A stretch of 64,000 nucleotides of DNA, taken from assembly GCA_965217095.1 (NCBI GenBank), contig OZ244235.1:4278001-4342000 (forward strand), given 5' to 3'. Below, one piece after another: positions 25,791-35,525 of the stretch (within the stretch, counting starts at the first letter, position 1; each line of letters begins with the position of its first letter). This DNA is from CAYNZV01 sp965217095. Its GTDB lineage: Bacteria > Latescibacterota > UBA2968 > UBA8231. The notes under the pieces were generated by a model. It saw only the letters and a list, made by a program, of their open reading frames with translations. It had not been told where the DNA came from and did not search any database. Both the position numbers and the translations under genes were made by a program.

Positions 25791-28700
25791 ATGGATTCTA
25801 CCGGTTCGCTTGACGAAATTGCGCGAAAAACAGCGCAGACCTCCTCCTTCAAGGAAGTGGTCAATAGACTGAACTCTGGCGAAAAACAGGTCCTCCTTCA
25901 AGGCCTGCCGGACACTCTCTTCTCCTTCCTGCTCACTCACGTTCAACGCTCCATCCGCAAGCCGATGTTGGTCGTCGCCAACGACGAGGACACGGCTGAA
26001 CGCTGGCGCGACGATCTCCAGGCCATCGCCGGCGAAGAAATCGTGAAATACTTCCCGGCCTGGGATATCGATCTGTTCGAATCGCGGTCTCCCGATCCGG
26101 AGATTACCGAGCTGCGAATCGTCACGGCCACCTCTTTGCTCGATCGCGAGCCGACAATAGTGGTGGCACCTATCGAGGCACTGGTGACCCCCCTCATTCC
26201 CGCGCATGCGCTCGATCTGGGCACGATTCGGCTGCGCGTGAAAGCCGAGCACTCTCTGGAAGATTTGACCGCCCATTTGGCAGACTGTGGTTTCGAGCGC
26301 GTTTCCCTGATCGATGCCATTGGTCAGTACAGCGTCCGTGGTGGAATCCTCGATATCTATCCGTATGGCGCGGACAACCCGTTCCGGCTGGAATTCTTCG
26401 GCGATGAAATCGAGTCGATCCGCACCTTCGATGTCGCCACCCAGCGTTCCGTAAGCAGCTGCCAGGATGCGCTGATTCCGCCCGCCCGCGAAGTGCTTTT
26501 GATCTCGCCCCTCTTCGAGGATTACCTGGAGCGGATCAATGCCGCCAAGGGCAGCGCTAGCGGCGAGCTAAACCATCTCAGGGATCAACTGGAGCTGGGC
26601 GCCTCTCTTGAGGGGATCGAAAGTTACATGTCGGTGCTCTACGATCTCGGCAACGGCCTGTTCGACTACCTGGCCGAGCCCCTGGTTTTTGCGCCGCAGG
26701 GAGAGGAGCTCAACAGCGCCGTCGAACAGGTTCTCGAGAAAGCCCGCAAGGAGCACAAACGGCGCTCGTTCGAACACCCCTTCGATGGTTATCTGCCTCC
26801 TGCCAGCTGGATATCCCAACAGTTGGGCCGTTTTCAAGCGTTGCGTTGGGGGGGCGGGGATGACGCGGTCCGCTTCGGTGCCGAGAACCCGCGAGCAGTG
26901 GAAGGGGAGCTCGGCCTGCTGCGGCGCGAGATCGATCGTCTTCACGAAGATGAATACGCCATTCACATCCGCTGCGAAACCCAGGCGCAGAATAGCCGGC
27001 TGCAAGAGCTGTTTTCCGATTGGTCGGACCACATCTCCTACGGTCTCGGCACGCTCCAGAGAGGGTTTGTCTTTCCGGAAGCCAAACTGGCGCTGCTCAA
27101 CGACCATGAGATCTTCAGCCGCCAGAAACGTCGATACCGTTACCGCAAATTCAAGGCGGCAACTCCGCTGTCCACCTTCAAGGCGTTGCAACGGGGCGAT
27201 TTTGTCGTCCACGTGGATTACGGAATCGGGCGCTTCGCGGGCATAAAACGTCTGTCGATCGGGGGGCTGGTGCACGATTGCCTGCAGGTGTCGTACCAGG
27301 GCTCTGACAAACTGTTTGTTCCGGTGGAGCAGCTGGATCGACTGCGCAAGTATTCCGGCGCGGAAGCCGATCCACCCCTGTTGAGTAAGCTCGGGGGCAC
27401 GGCTTGGGAAAAGCTGAAAGAGCGCACGCGGGAAGAGATCTTCAAGATGGCCGCGGAGCTGGCACAGCTGTATGCGGAACGGCAGGCGCGGTCCGGATTC
27501 CGCTTTTCAGCAGACGGTCCCCTGCAGCGCGAACTGGAGGCTAGTTTTCCGTTTCAAGAAACTCCGGACCAGCTGCGGACCATGGAGGAGGTCAGCCGCG
27601 ACATGGAGTCCGGGTCTCCGATGGATCGGCTGGTCTGCGGCGACGTTGGATATGGTAAAACGGAGGTGGCCATTCGCGCTGCCTTCAAGGCGGTCTGCGA
27701 TGGCAAGCAAGTGGCTATTCTGGTACCCACCACCATCCTCGCCGAACAACACTTTCAGACCTTTACCGAGCGCATGGAGCACGTGCCTGCCAAGGTCGAG
27801 GTCATGAGCCGTTTCCGCACCGCGAAGGAGCAGAAAGAGATCATCGCCAAGGTCAAGAACGGAAACGTCGATATTCTCATCGGCACCCACCGCATCCTCT
27901 CCAAGGACATCGGTTTCCGCGATCTGGGTCTGTTGGTAGTGGACGAAGAGCAGCGATTCGGGGTGCGCCACAAAGAGCGCTTGAAACAGATGAAGCGGCT
28001 GGTGGACGTGTTGACCCTGACTGCCACACCGATCCCGCGAACCCTGCACATGTCCCTCATGGGATCGCGCGACATGTCCGTCATCAACACCCCACCCCAG
28101 GATCGTCTACCGATTCACACGGAGATCATCTCCTTCGACGAAGACCGCATCGCCGCAGCCATCTTGCGGGAGGTGGAACGCCAGGGCCAGGTATATTTCG
28201 TGCACAACCGCGTGCAGTCGATCTACCGTTTGCAGGATTTCCTGTCCGAGCTGGTACCTCAGGTGCGGTTCGCCGTGGCCCATGGCCAGATGCCGCCGCG
28301 CCAGCTGGAAAAGATCATGTTCGACTTCCTGGAACGGAAGTACGACTGTTTGGTCTGTACCATGATTATCGAGTCTGGGATTGACATTCCCTCGGTAAAC
28401 ACGATTCTGGTGAATCGGTCCGATGCGCTGGGGCTCAGCCAACTCTACCAGATTCGCGGCCGCGTGGGACGCTCGAAGGAGCGTGCCTTTGCCTACCTGC
28501 TGGTACCCAAAGGGAAAAAGCTCACCAAAGAGAGCCGCATGCGTCTGCGAGCCATCGAGGAGTTTGCCGATCTGGGATCCGGATTCAACATCGCCATGCG
28601 CGACATGGAGATCCGCGGTGCGGGAAATCTTCTCGGGGCGCAGCAGCACGGTTTCATCGCCGCGGTGGGTTTCGATCTCTATTGTCGCCTGCTCGAAGAA

Positions 28701-29180
28701 GCGATGCGCGAGTTGAAAGGTGAGGAGGTGGTGGAGGAGATCGAGCCGGAGATCAAGATCGGGGTCAGCGCCTACATACCCGACGACTACATACCCGACG
28801 GGGACCAGAAGATGGAATTCTACCAGCGCCTGGCCAACGCCCGCAAGGTAGTCGAGCTACTGGGCATCCGCGAGGAGATGGAAGATCGATTTGGACGCCC
28901 GTCGATCCACGCCCAGGCGTTGCTGCACACCATGGAAATCAAGGTGATGGCCCGCCAGTTAGGTTTAGGGGCCGTCTACCTCGAGAAGTCGTCCTTCAGG
29001 CTGTATTTTCCGCAAGGGCGCGAGCCGGCTCCGGCCGCGATAGAGCATCTGGTCGGCAAGAGCACGTCGCAGTTGGAGTTCAAGATGGGAGATCGACTGT
29101 GCATCGAAATCGAAGTTGGGGGACGAGACCAACAGGAACGCTTGGAAAAGGCGAGGGACGCCATTCAGGAGCTGTTGTGA
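25791..29180 (+). CDS. mfd: Transcription-repair coupling factor Mfd
   Basis: The 1129-residue protein has the full Mfd architecture. The UvrB-like N-terminal module is residues 1-350, with VRGGILDIYP and FFGDEIESIR. The RNA-polymerase-interacting domain near 470-540 has GDFVVHVDYGIGRF. The RecG-like translocase modules have Walker A GDVGYGKTEVA, VDEEQRFGV and QIRGRVGRSKERAFAYLL. A TRCF C-terminal domain closes it. Mfd removes stalled RNA polymerase and recruits UvrA to transcribed-strand lesions. The last bases overlap the start of a PpiC-type chaperone gene (GTGA), an order seen in several FCB bacteria. Confidence 0.97.
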   Translation: MDSTGSLDEIARKTAQTSSFKEVVNRLNSGEKQVLLQGLPDTLFSFLLTHVQRSIRKPMLVVANDEDTAERWRDDLQAIAGEEIVKYFPAWDIDLFESRSPDPEITELRIVTATSLLDREPTIVVAPIEALVTPLIPAHALDLGTIRLRVKAEHSLEDLTAHLADCGFERVSLIDAIGQYSVRGGILDIYPYGADNPFRLEFFGDEIESIRTFDVATQRSVSSCQDALIPPAREVLLISPLFEDYLERINAAKGSASGELNHLRDQLELGASLEGIESYMSVLYDLGNGLFDYLAEPLVFAPQGEELNSAVEQVLEKARKEHKRRSFEHPFDGYLPPASWISQQLGRFQALRWGGGDDAVRFGAENPRAVEGELGLLRREIDRLHEDEYAIHIRCETQAQNSRLQELFSDWSDHISYGLGTLQRGFVFPEAKLALLNDHEIFSRQKRRYRYRKFKAATPLSTFKALQRGDFVVHVDYGIGRFAGIKRLSIGGLVHDCLQVSYQGSDKLFVPVEQLDRLRKYSGAEADPPLLSKLGGTAWEKLKERTREEIFKMAAELAQLYAERQARSGFRFSADGPLQRELEASFPFQETPDQLRTMEEVSRDMESGSPMDRLVCGDVGYGKTEVAIRAAFKAVCDGKQVAILVPTTILAEQHFQTFTERMEHVPAKVEVMSRFRTAKEQKEIIAKVKNGNVDILIGTHRILSKDIGFRDLGLLVVDEEQRFGVRHKERLKQMKRLVDVLTLTATPIPRTLHMSLMGSRDMSVINTPPQDRLPIHTEIISFDEDRIAAAILREVERQGQVYFVHNRVQSIYRLQDFLSELVPQVRFAVAHGQMPPRQLEKIMFDFLERKYDCLVCTMIIESGIDIPSVNTILVNRSDALGLSQLYQIRGRVGRSKERAFAYLLVPKGKKLTKESRMRLRAIEEFADLGSGFNIAMRDMEIRGAGNLLGAQQHGFIAAVGFDLYCRLLEEAMRELKGEEVVEEIEPEIKIGVSAYIPDDYIPDGDQKMEFYQRLANARKVVELLGIREEMEDRFGRPSIHAQALLHTMEIKVMARQLGLGAVYLEKSSFRLYFPQGREPAPAAIEHLVGKSTSQLEFKMGDRLCIEIEVGGRDQQERLEKARDAIQELL

Positions 29181-30016
29181 ACCGACGCACGATCATGTCT
29201 GTCACCTGCTGCAGCGTGCTGGCAACAACAACGTTCCAGGGGTGCGGAGAATCGTCCGAACCAGACCCGCTGGTGGCCCATGTCGGCGAGGTTTCGTTGA
29301 CCAAGGCAGCGCTAGATGATCGCGTCCCCCCGGGAGCCGATGTGGAGACGGCGGCCTTGCGGCAGCGCGAATTTGTGGAGAGTTGGGTACGGCAGGAGCT
29401 GCTCTATCAAGAAGCGTTATCGCTGCAGTTGGAAGAGAATGTGCGCATCCTGGATTTAATCGCGCAGACGCGGCGGGACCTTCTGGTGGCCGCGCTACTG
29501 GAACGGGAATTCGGCGGCCGTAGCGTTGACCTCACTGAAGACGATATTCAGGCCTACTATGACAGTCACCAGGAGAGTTTCCTGCGCGACGCGGCAGAGA
29601 CCAGGGCGCGCCACATTCTGCTGGCGAGCCAGAGAGATGCCAATGCTCATCGCCAGGTCATTCTGCAAGATGGGAGTGCCTTCGAAAAAGTGGCGCGGGA
29701 GCATTCCCTCGACGACGACACCAATCAACTGGGCGGTGATCTGGGGTATTTCACCCAGGATCGCGATCCAATTCTATGGGAGGCATGCCGCAACCTCGGA
29801 CTCAATCGGCTGTCCAAACCGCAACGAACCTCCTACGGCTACCATCTCATTCAGGTGCTCGACAGGCAGGACTCGGGAACGGTCAAGAAACTCGAGCAGG
29901 TGCGCGATCAGATTGTTGCCACCGTCGTCCGTGAGCGCCAACGGGGGCGAGTCGAGCAACTGATCGAGCGCTTGAAATCAGAACGGAAATGGGCGGTCTA
30001 TGTGGAGGCGTTATAG
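29177..30016 (+). CDS. PpiC-type peptidyl-prolyl isomerase, probable lipoprotein
   Basis: From the GTG overlapping the mfd stop, the product has 279 residues. It begins with a signal segment ending at FQGC, a possible lipobox, followed by a SurA-N-like helical part and one parvulin domain with RARHILLASQ, EKVAREHSLDDDTNQLGGDLGYF and TSYGYHLIQVLD. This matches periplasmic PpiC/PrsA chaperones that help outer-membrane or secreted proteins fold. The frame is open from 29099, but that section lies inside mfd. It forms a pair with the SurA-like gene just downstream. Confidence 0.85.
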   Translation: MNRRTIMSVTCCSVLATTTFQGCGESSEPDPLVAHVGEVSLTKAALDDRVPPGADVETAALRQREFVESWVRQELLYQEALSLQLEENVRILDLIAQTRRDLLVAALLEREFGGRSVDLTEDDIQAYYDSHQESFLRDAAETRARHILLASQRDANAHRQVILQDGSAFEKVAREHSLDDDTNQLGGDLGYFTQDRDPILWEACRNLGLNRLSKPQRTSYGYHLIQVLDRQDSGTVKKLEQVRDQIVATVVRERQRGRVEQLIERLKSERKWAVYVEAL

Positions 30017-30023
30017 AATCTAC

Positions 30024-31304
30024 ATGTCGAGATTCTCGAGTTGGATCGTTTTTACGGTTTCGATTATAGGCGTTGCAAGCGCGGCCTTCGCCCGTCCGGA
30101 GCTGTTGGATCGCATCGTTGCCGTCGTTGACGACGAGATCATTCTCTGGTCCGAGCTCAACTTCAGACTGCGCGTTACCGCCGAGCAGGAAGGCCTGAGC
30201 ACGTTCGGCGAATCGGAGCGTCTGACGGCGCTGCGCGAAGAGATTCTCGAGTCGATGATCGACGAGCAGGTCCTGCTGCTGAAAGCGGAACACGACAGTA
30301 TTGCGGTCGACGAGAGCAAGGTAGACGAGATACTGCGCGAGCAATACGGCGCCATCAAGCGGAATTTGGGGGGAGAGGGATTCAAGACCATGTTGGACCG
30401 CGCCGGTCTGACCGAGCGCCAGCTGCGCTCCCGCTATCGCAAGGAGATCCGGCACAGCCTGCTCTACCAGGAAATGCTTCGCCATCTGGCCTTCAGGTTG
30501 CACATCACCCACAAGGATATCGAGGCGTTTCGCACGCACCACGCCGATTCCTTGCCCGAGCGACTCTCCTTCAGCCGCATAAAAGTCAATCTCAAGCCGG
30601 ATTCCACGGCGTTGGAGTCGCAGCTGAACAAGCTGGCTACGATCAAAAGAAAGCTGGCTGAGGGAGAAGGTTTCGCATCCCTTGCCCAGCGATACTCCGA
30701 GGATCCCGGCACCGCCAGCGAAGGTGGGAATTTGGGATGTTTCGGCACCGGGCAGCTGGTTCCGCCCTTCGAAGAGGCGGCGTTTCAGCTGAAACCTGGA
30801 GAAACGAGCGAACCCGTTCTCACCCGTTACGGATACCATGTAATACAGCTGCACGAGAAGCGGGAAGATGCGTTGTGCGCCAGCCACATCTTGCTGCGGT
30901 CATCGATCACCGACCAAGATCGAAAGCGCGCCACGGAACAACTGCTGACGCTCAGGCAGCGAGCCTCGACCGGTGAGGACTTTGCCCAACTGGCGCGCGA
31001 ACATTCCGAGGAGCCGCAGACCGCCATGCGAGGAGGATTCTGGGAGGTTGTGCCCCGAGACCAGCTGCCGCCGTTCCTGGCGCCGCATGTTAAGAGCCTG
31101 AACCTCGGGGATATCAGCGAACCGTTCTTTCTCGAGGAGGGCGGATTCATCGTTAAAATAAACGATGACCAATCCACCCTCGAGTCGTTGATTCGCGAGA
31201 ACCGACTCAGTGATAGCATGCGCCAAACCATCGACGATTTCAAAACCAAGATTCACGTCGACAAGCGCCTGAATGAGAGCACGGCGGACAATGGCGCGTC
31301 TTGA
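30024..31304 (+). CDS. SurA-like periplasmic peptidyl-prolyl isomerase
   Basis: The product of about 426 residues has a signal peptide, a SurA N-terminal domain (LDRIVAVVDDEIILWSELN) and two parvulin domains. The first contains FASLAQRYSEDPGTASEGGNLG, the second FAQLAREHSEEPQTAMRGGFW. It should chaperone outer-membrane proteins across the periplasm; several barrel proteins are encoded in this window. An ATG at 30000 overlaps the previous gene; the ATG at 30024 gives a cleaner signal peptide. It overlaps the next gene by 14 bases. Confidence 0.88.
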   Translation: MSRFSSWIVFTVSIIGVASAAFARPELLDRIVAVVDDEIILWSELNFRLRVTAEQEGLSTFGESERLTALREEILESMIDEQVLLLKAEHDSIAVDESKVDEILREQYGAIKRNLGGEGFKTMLDRAGLTERQLRSRYRKEIRHSLLYQEMLRHLAFRLHITHKDIEAFRTHHADSLPERLSFSRIKVNLKPDSTALESQLNKLATIKRKLAEGEGFASLAQRYSEDPGTASEGGNLGCFGTGQLVPPFEEAAFQLKPGETSEPVLTRYGYHVIQLHEKREDALCASHILLRSSITDQDRKRATEQLLTLRQRASTGEDFAQLAREHSEEPQTAMRGGFWEVVPRDQLPPFLAPHVKSLNLGDISEPFFLEEGGFIVKINDDQSTLESLIRENRLSDSMRQTIDDFKTKIHVDKRLNESTADNGAS

Positions 31305-31575
31305 CACCTATTTGAAGAACACCGGACTCATCAAGCAGCGCGGTGAGGCGAAACGCGCCTGTAGCGATGGGCAGGTGCATGTGAACGGCACCCGGGCCAA
31401 ACCCGGCCGAGAGGTCCGTGTCGGCGAAGTCATCACCCTGGAAACCGACACCGCTTTCGTCGAGGCGGAGGTCCTGGGTATTCCGCATCGACCCGCGCCC
31501 AAGTCGCAGCGAGAAACCTACTACCGAATCCTTCGGCGCGAGGCTTGCGACCCGTTGGATGATCTCAGTTTCTAG
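31291..31575 (+). CDS. S4-domain RNA-binding protein (Hsp15/RqcP-like)
   Basis: The predicted 94-residue protein is essentially one S4 domain: MARLDTYLKNTGLIKQRGEAKRAC, DGQVHVNGTRAKPGREVRVGEVI and a basic C-terminal tail. This resembles Hsp15 and RqcP, which bind 50S subunits carrying stalled peptidyl-tRNA; the role is inferred by family. An upstream ATG at 31273 lies further inside the SurA-like gene. The stop overlaps the next gene's start. Confidence 0.82.
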   Translation: MARLDTYLKNTGLIKQRGEAKRACSDGQVHVNGTRAKPGREVRVGEVITLETDTAFVEAEVLGIPHRPAPKSQRETYYRILRREACDPLDDLSF

Positions 31576-32350
31576 ACAGATTCGATTGTCGACACAAACG
31601 CTTACGCAACCGCCGTACCAGGTACTGGCCGAGATCTACGATCACGTTATGACCCACGTAGACTACCCGCGATGGGCGCGTTACGTCCACGACCTGATCC
31701 AACAGTGCGCTACGCACACTCGCGCGGTGGTCGATCTGGCGTGCGGAACCGGAAGCCTGGCCCTGGAACTGGATGAGCTAGGATACGAGATGACAGGAGC
31801 CGACCTGTCGGAAGCGATGCTCAGAGTGGGCAAGAAGAAGGCGGGGGCGGCTTGCAAAACAATACCGTTTTTGCATCGCGATCTGCGGCGACTCAACAAC
31901 ATGGGACCCTTTGATGCTGCCATTTGCATGTACGATAGCATTAACTATATAATGGACGCCGCGGGTATCGAGTGCGGCCTGCGAAACGTCTACGACATAC
32001 TACACCCGGAAAGTCTGTTCATTTTCGACGTCTGTACAGAACAGAACTCCTTGCGCTATTTCAGCGATTTGCGGGATGCCGGCCAGGGACCAGGGTACAC
32101 CTACGATCGCACCAGCAGATATGACCGCGAGAGCCGGCTGCAGTTTAATAATTTCGCCATCCGGTTTTCTGGCGGCGACGTGGTTTGGAGGGAGTCGCAC
32201 ACGCAGCGAATCTACCCGTTGGATGAAATCGAATCACAGATTCGATCCAGTGCTTTCGACTTGCTCAATGTCTATTCAGGTTTCACCTTTAAGAGAGGTT
32301 CAGAACAATCCGATCGCGTTCACTTCGTACTGCGACGCCCTGCGCGCTGA
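31559..32350 (+). CDS. Class I SAM-dependent methyltransferase
   Basis: From the ATG at 31559 the product has 263 residues. It has a standard Rossmann methyltransferase core: VVDLACGTGSLALELDELGYEMTG covering motif I and its acidic loop, LSEAMLRVGKKKA, and DAAICMYDSINYI in the motif IV region. A late strand FIFDVCTEQN follows. The sequence resembles general small-molecule methyltransferases (YcgJ/Methyltransf_25 type); the substrate is unknown. The open frame reaches back to 31418 inside the S4 gene. Confidence 0.78.
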   Translation: MISVSRQIRLSTQTLTQPPYQVLAEIYDHVMTHVDYPRWARYVHDLIQQCATHTRAVVDLACGTGSLALELDELGYEMTGADLSEAMLRVGKKKAGAACKTIPFLHRDLRRLNNMGPFDAAICMYDSINYIMDAAGIECGLRNVYDILHPESLFIFDVCTEQNSLRYFSDLRDAGQGPGYTYDRTSRYDRESRLQFNNFAIRFSGGDVVWRESHTQRIYPLDEIESQIRSSAFDLLNVYSGFTFKRGSEQSDRVHFVLRRPAR

Positions 32351-32392
32351 GCGCGGCAGGGGCCCATTTCAGTTCCCGGAGAGACGTCTAAA

Positions 32393-33349
32393 TTGAAGCT
32401 GCCAGAGCTTGAGGCTGCCAGGAAATTCATCGAAGAAGGCGACAGCTTCCTTCTCACATCCCACATCAACAGCGATTGGGACGGACTTGGTGGTTGTATT
32501 GCCCTCAAGCTTCTGCTCGAGCAGCTAGGCAAGAATTCTTCCATCGTACTGCACGATCTCCCGAACGAATTCTACCGATTCTTGGACGGCTGGGAGCATG
32601 TCACGAAGGTGCCCGAAGGCGATGTGGAGCCCGTCCCCCATGCCGTTGTGCTCGATTCGCCCAACCTCTCTCGCATCGGGGACGTAGTGCGTTGCATCGG
32701 CGAAACCACGCGGATTCTGAACATCGACCATCACAAGGACACTGACCCCTTTGGCACCGTCAACCTCATATCTACCGATGTCAGCTCGGCGTGCGAATTC
32801 GTGTTCCACCTGGCGATGAAATGCGATAGGGAGATCGACCCCGCCATGGCGGCGCAACTCTACACCGGTATCCTGTTCGATACCGGTGGATTTCGTTACT
32901 CGCTGACGACCCCCGAGACCTTCGAAGTAGCCGCGGCATTGGTACGCAAAGGGGCCAAGCTGGACTACATTGCCGACCAGCTGTTCAACAACAAAACCTT
33001 CGACTCCGTCAAACTCATCGGTGTGGCGGTGCAATCGATGGAGCTGCACTTCGACAATCGCGCCGCGGTGTTGGATCTTGCATACGGCGATCTCGGCAGC
33101 GGCGATCCGGAGGATATCGTCAACTACGGCCTGCTGGTACGCGGCGTGCAAGTGGCGCTACTGTTGCGCGAGGAAGAACGCGGTAAATACAGGGTCAGCC
33201 TGCGGTCGCGCGATGAGGTGGATGTGAGGGCCATCGCTGCGCAGTTCGACGGGGGCGGGCATACCAAAGCTTCCGGTTGCCGCCTCGAGGGTGATCTGAC
33301 CACGGTCAAAGGCAAGCTGCTCGAAGCTGTAAAATCAGCGCTGCCCTGA
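32393..33349 (+). CDS. nrnA: NrnA-type DHH phosphoesterase (oligoribonuclease/pAp phosphatase)
   Basis: The 318-residue protein has the DHH family core: LTSHINSDWDGLGGCIAL, AVVLDSPNLSRIGDV, the NIDHHKD motif, and GILFDTGGFRYSLT. The C-terminal DHHA1 domain has AAQFDGGGHTKASGCRL. The length matches NrnA, which degrades nanoRNA from the 3' or 5' end and dephosphorylates 3'-phosphoadenosine 5'-phosphate. The start appears to be TTG at 32393. It is followed after 13 bases by argF. Confidence 0.9.
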   Translation: MKLPELEAARKFIEEGDSFLLTSHINSDWDGLGGCIALKLLLEQLGKNSSIVLHDLPNEFYRFLDGWEHVTKVPEGDVEPVPHAVVLDSPNLSRIGDVVRCIGETTRILNIDHHKDTDPFGTVNLISTDVSSACEFVFHLAMKCDREIDPAMAAQLYTGILFDTGGFRYSLTTPETFEVAAALVRKGAKLDYIADQLFNNKTFDSVKLIGVAVQSMELHFDNRAAVLDLAYGDLGSGDPEDIVNYGLLVRGVQVALLLREEERGKYRVSLRSRDEVDVRAIAAQFDGGGHTKASGCRLEGDLTTVKGKLLEAVKSALP

Positions 33350-33362
33350 GTGGAGACGGTTT

Positions 33363-34289
33363 GTGCACCTGGTGACCCTGAAAGACTGGACCTCCGAAGA
33401 GGTGGCGCAGGTCCTCGAAGCAGCTCTGTCGGTAAAACGCAGCCCTGGTGACTTCGCCCAAGCCCTGCGCGGCCAAACCTTGGCATTGCTCTTCCAGAAG
33501 ACATCGACCCGAACCCGCTGCTCCGGTGAAGTAGGTATCACCCAGATGGGTGGTCATGCCATCTACCTGGACTGGCGTGCCACCAACTTTGGCCTGGCCG
33601 ACCTGGGAGACGAAATTCGCGTGCTTTCAGGATACGCCGATCAGGTCCTCGTACGATTTCTTCAGCACGCCGACGTTGTGCGCGCCGCCGAGGTCTCCAC
33701 CGCGCCGGTGATGAACGGGTGTTGCGACCGCTACCATCCGTTGCAGGCGCTGGCCGACCTGATGACCATTCAGGAACTGTATGGGAGCCTCGACGGGGTG
33801 CGCCTGACTTACGTCGGCGTCCTGAACAACGTGTGCAACTCGTTGATTGCGGCGGCGATGAAAACCGGCCTTCAGGTGTGCGTGGTAGCCCCCGAAAGCA
33901 ACCCCACCGCCATCGATGCGGAGCTCTACGAAGCGGCGGCGCGGCGTGGTCTCTACCACCGCCAAGACGATTTTGCGATGGCCTTGCGAGACTGCGACGT
34001 AGTCTACACAGACACCTGGATCGACATGGAGTACTTTACCGACCCCACCTTTGCCGCCGAGAAGGAGCGCCGCAGCAAGCTGTTCGAGCCGTACCGGCTT
34101 AGCCGCCAAGTTCTGCAGGGACTCGACCTGCGGATCATGCACTGCCTACCGGCGCATCGAGGATACGAAATCGAGGGAGAGTTGTTGGATGATCCGCGGT
34201 CGGTAGTGTTTCAGCAAGCCGAGAATCGTCTGCACAGTCAGAAAGCGGTCATGCTCAAAGTGGCCGACAAACTGGCGCCCCCATGTTGA
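33363..34289 (+). CDS. argF: Ornithine carbamoyltransferase
   Basis: The 308-residue enzyme makes citrulline from ornithine and carbamoyl phosphate. It carries the carbamoyl-phosphate site FQKTSTRTRCSGEVG, the PVMNGCCDRYHPLQALADL segment, DVVYTDTWIDM, and the HCLPAHRGYEI ornithine loop. The family's normal SxRTR and HCLPA elements are intact. The start is GTG. One oddity is that HPTQ, usual before ALAD, reads HPLQ. Other arginine genes are not adjacent. Its end overlaps the start of the OmpA-family frame. Confidence 0.94.
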   Translation: MHLVTLKDWTSEEVAQVLEAALSVKRSPGDFAQALRGQTLALLFQKTSTRTRCSGEVGITQMGGHAIYLDWRATNFGLADLGDEIRVLSGYADQVLVRFLQHADVVRAAEVSTAPVMNGCCDRYHPLQALADLMTIQELYGSLDGVRLTYVGVLNNVCNSLIAAAMKTGLQVCVVAPESNPTAIDAELYEAAARRGLYHRQDDFAMALRDCDVVYTDTWIDMEYFTDPTFAAEKERRSKLFEPYRLSRQVLQGLDLRIMHCLPAHRGYEIEGELLDDPRSVVFQQAENRLHSQKAVMLKVADKLAPPC

Positions 34290-35037
34290 ACATGCCCCGT
34301 TGGTTTCTCGTCCCGGCAGCCGTTGTGCTGTTTGCGTACAACCTCGAATCCCAGGTGGCGGTTGAGGCAGACAGCGCCGACACCTCGGATGTCGAGGTGG
34401 CCACCGCGCCGCGCTTTGGTCCTGCGAAATACCGAATCCTACGAGTCCAGATGCTTCCTCCTCCGACGGATGCCCAGAGCGCAATCAGCCGCGGTCGCTA
34501 CCTGGTCAACTTCGGCAGCCGCGATGGGGTACAAAGGGGCAGCATCTTTCAGGTGCATAACCTCAGGGCACTTATCGCCTTGGTGCGCGTACATCGCGTA
34601 TGGCGCGACAGCGCCTCTGTACAGCTGGTCAACCCGAGCCGGATAAACCACATCCGCTGAAGAAAGGGTACCATCTAGAACCCAAGTTCGTGCTGCTCGA
34701 GACGGTTTTCTTCGAGCAAGGCAAACCGGTATTTTCACCCGAGATGCACGAACAGCTGCATTATGCCTCGCGGTTTATTCGTTCCTATCCCGACTTTCCA
34801 CTGGTGCTGGAAGGGCACACTGACGATCGTGGGCCGAAGGCGGACAACGCCAAACTCTCGGTGCAGCGGGCGGCCACGGTCATGACCTACTTGAGGGAAG
34901 TGCATCATATCCCGGCGGAACAGATGCAGCTGCGGGGGTTGGGGGAAGCCCACCCGATAGCCACCAACTCCACGGAAGAGGGCCGCAAGATAAACCGCAG
35001 GGTCGACATTATCCTGAAGACGGTCGAGGGTAGCTAG
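34283..35037 (+). pseudogene. OmpA-family envelope protein split by a frameshift
   Basis: The first frame (34283-34660) gives 125 residues with a signal-like start and the segment YLVNFGSRDGVQRGSIFQVHN. The second frame, open from about 34600 to 35037, gives GYHLEPKFVLLETVFFEQGK and an OmpA domain with LEGHTDDRGPKADNAKLSVQRA and RKINRRVDI. The protein at 60082 has the same two parts in one frame, so these two halves look like one gene. The switch lies between about 34610 and 34660 and corresponds to the loss of one base (or gain of two). No slippery heptamer is visible. The product would anchor to peptidoglycan. A sequencing error is an alternative. Confidence 0.75.
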
Positions 35038-35525
35038 GGGAGCAAGCGATCGGCGTTCCGAACGTAGCTGCCGCTGGCCCCTCCCTGCTTCTCGACCAGA
35101 CGCAGGTTCGAGATCACCATGCCTCGATCCACCGCCTTGCACATGTCGTAGATAGTCAGCAGGGCGACGGCCGCAGCCGTAAACGCCTCCATTTCGACGC
35201 CGGTGCGGTCTTCGATGCGGGCTTCCGCTTCGACCACCACCCGCCCTTTTCCCACCTCGAACTCCACCTCCACCGCCGTCACGTTCAACGGGTGGCACAG
35301 CGGAATGAGCTCCGCGGTGCGTTTCGCCGCCATGATCGCCGCAAGACGCGCCGCTTCCAACACGTTTCCCTTGGTGATCCGGTTCGCGGCGATCAGGTGC
35401 ACGGTTTCGGGGCGCATGTTGATTTCGCCGCACACCCGCGCCGAACGCCGAGTCACGCTTTTGTCCCCCACATCCACCATGCGCAGACGGCCCTCCGCGT
35501 CCACATGCGTCAACTCGTCGGGCAT
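35034..35525 (-). CDS. moaC: Cyclic pyranopterin monophosphate synthase
   Basis: The 163-residue protein has the complete MoaC signature: LTHVDAEGRLRMVDVGDKSVT at the N-terminus, GNVLEAARLAAIMAAKRTAELIPLCHPL in the active site, and EDRTGVEMEAFTAAAVALLTIYDMCKAVD. MoaC converts the MoaA product to cyclic pyranopterin monophosphate in molybdenum-cofactor synthesis. The frame continues upstream to 35672, but the ATG at 35525 overlaps the icd stop by one base, so icd and moaC are translationally coupled. No other moa gene is in the window. Confidence 0.95.
   Translation of the reverse strand: MPDELTHVDAEGRLRMVDVGDKSVTRRSARVCGEINMRPETVHLIAANRITKGNVLEAARLAAIMAAKRTAELIPLCHPLNVTAVEVEFEVGKGRVVVEAEARIEDRTGVEMEAFTAAAVALLTIYDMCKAVDRGMVISNLRLVEKQGGASGSYVRNADRLLP

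Noticed and set aside
34640..34665. Programmed -1 frameshifting to join the two OmpA frames.
   Set aside because: The direction (-1) would fit, but there is no X-XXY-YYZ slippery site near the junction and no clear downstream hairpin, so a lost base is simpler.
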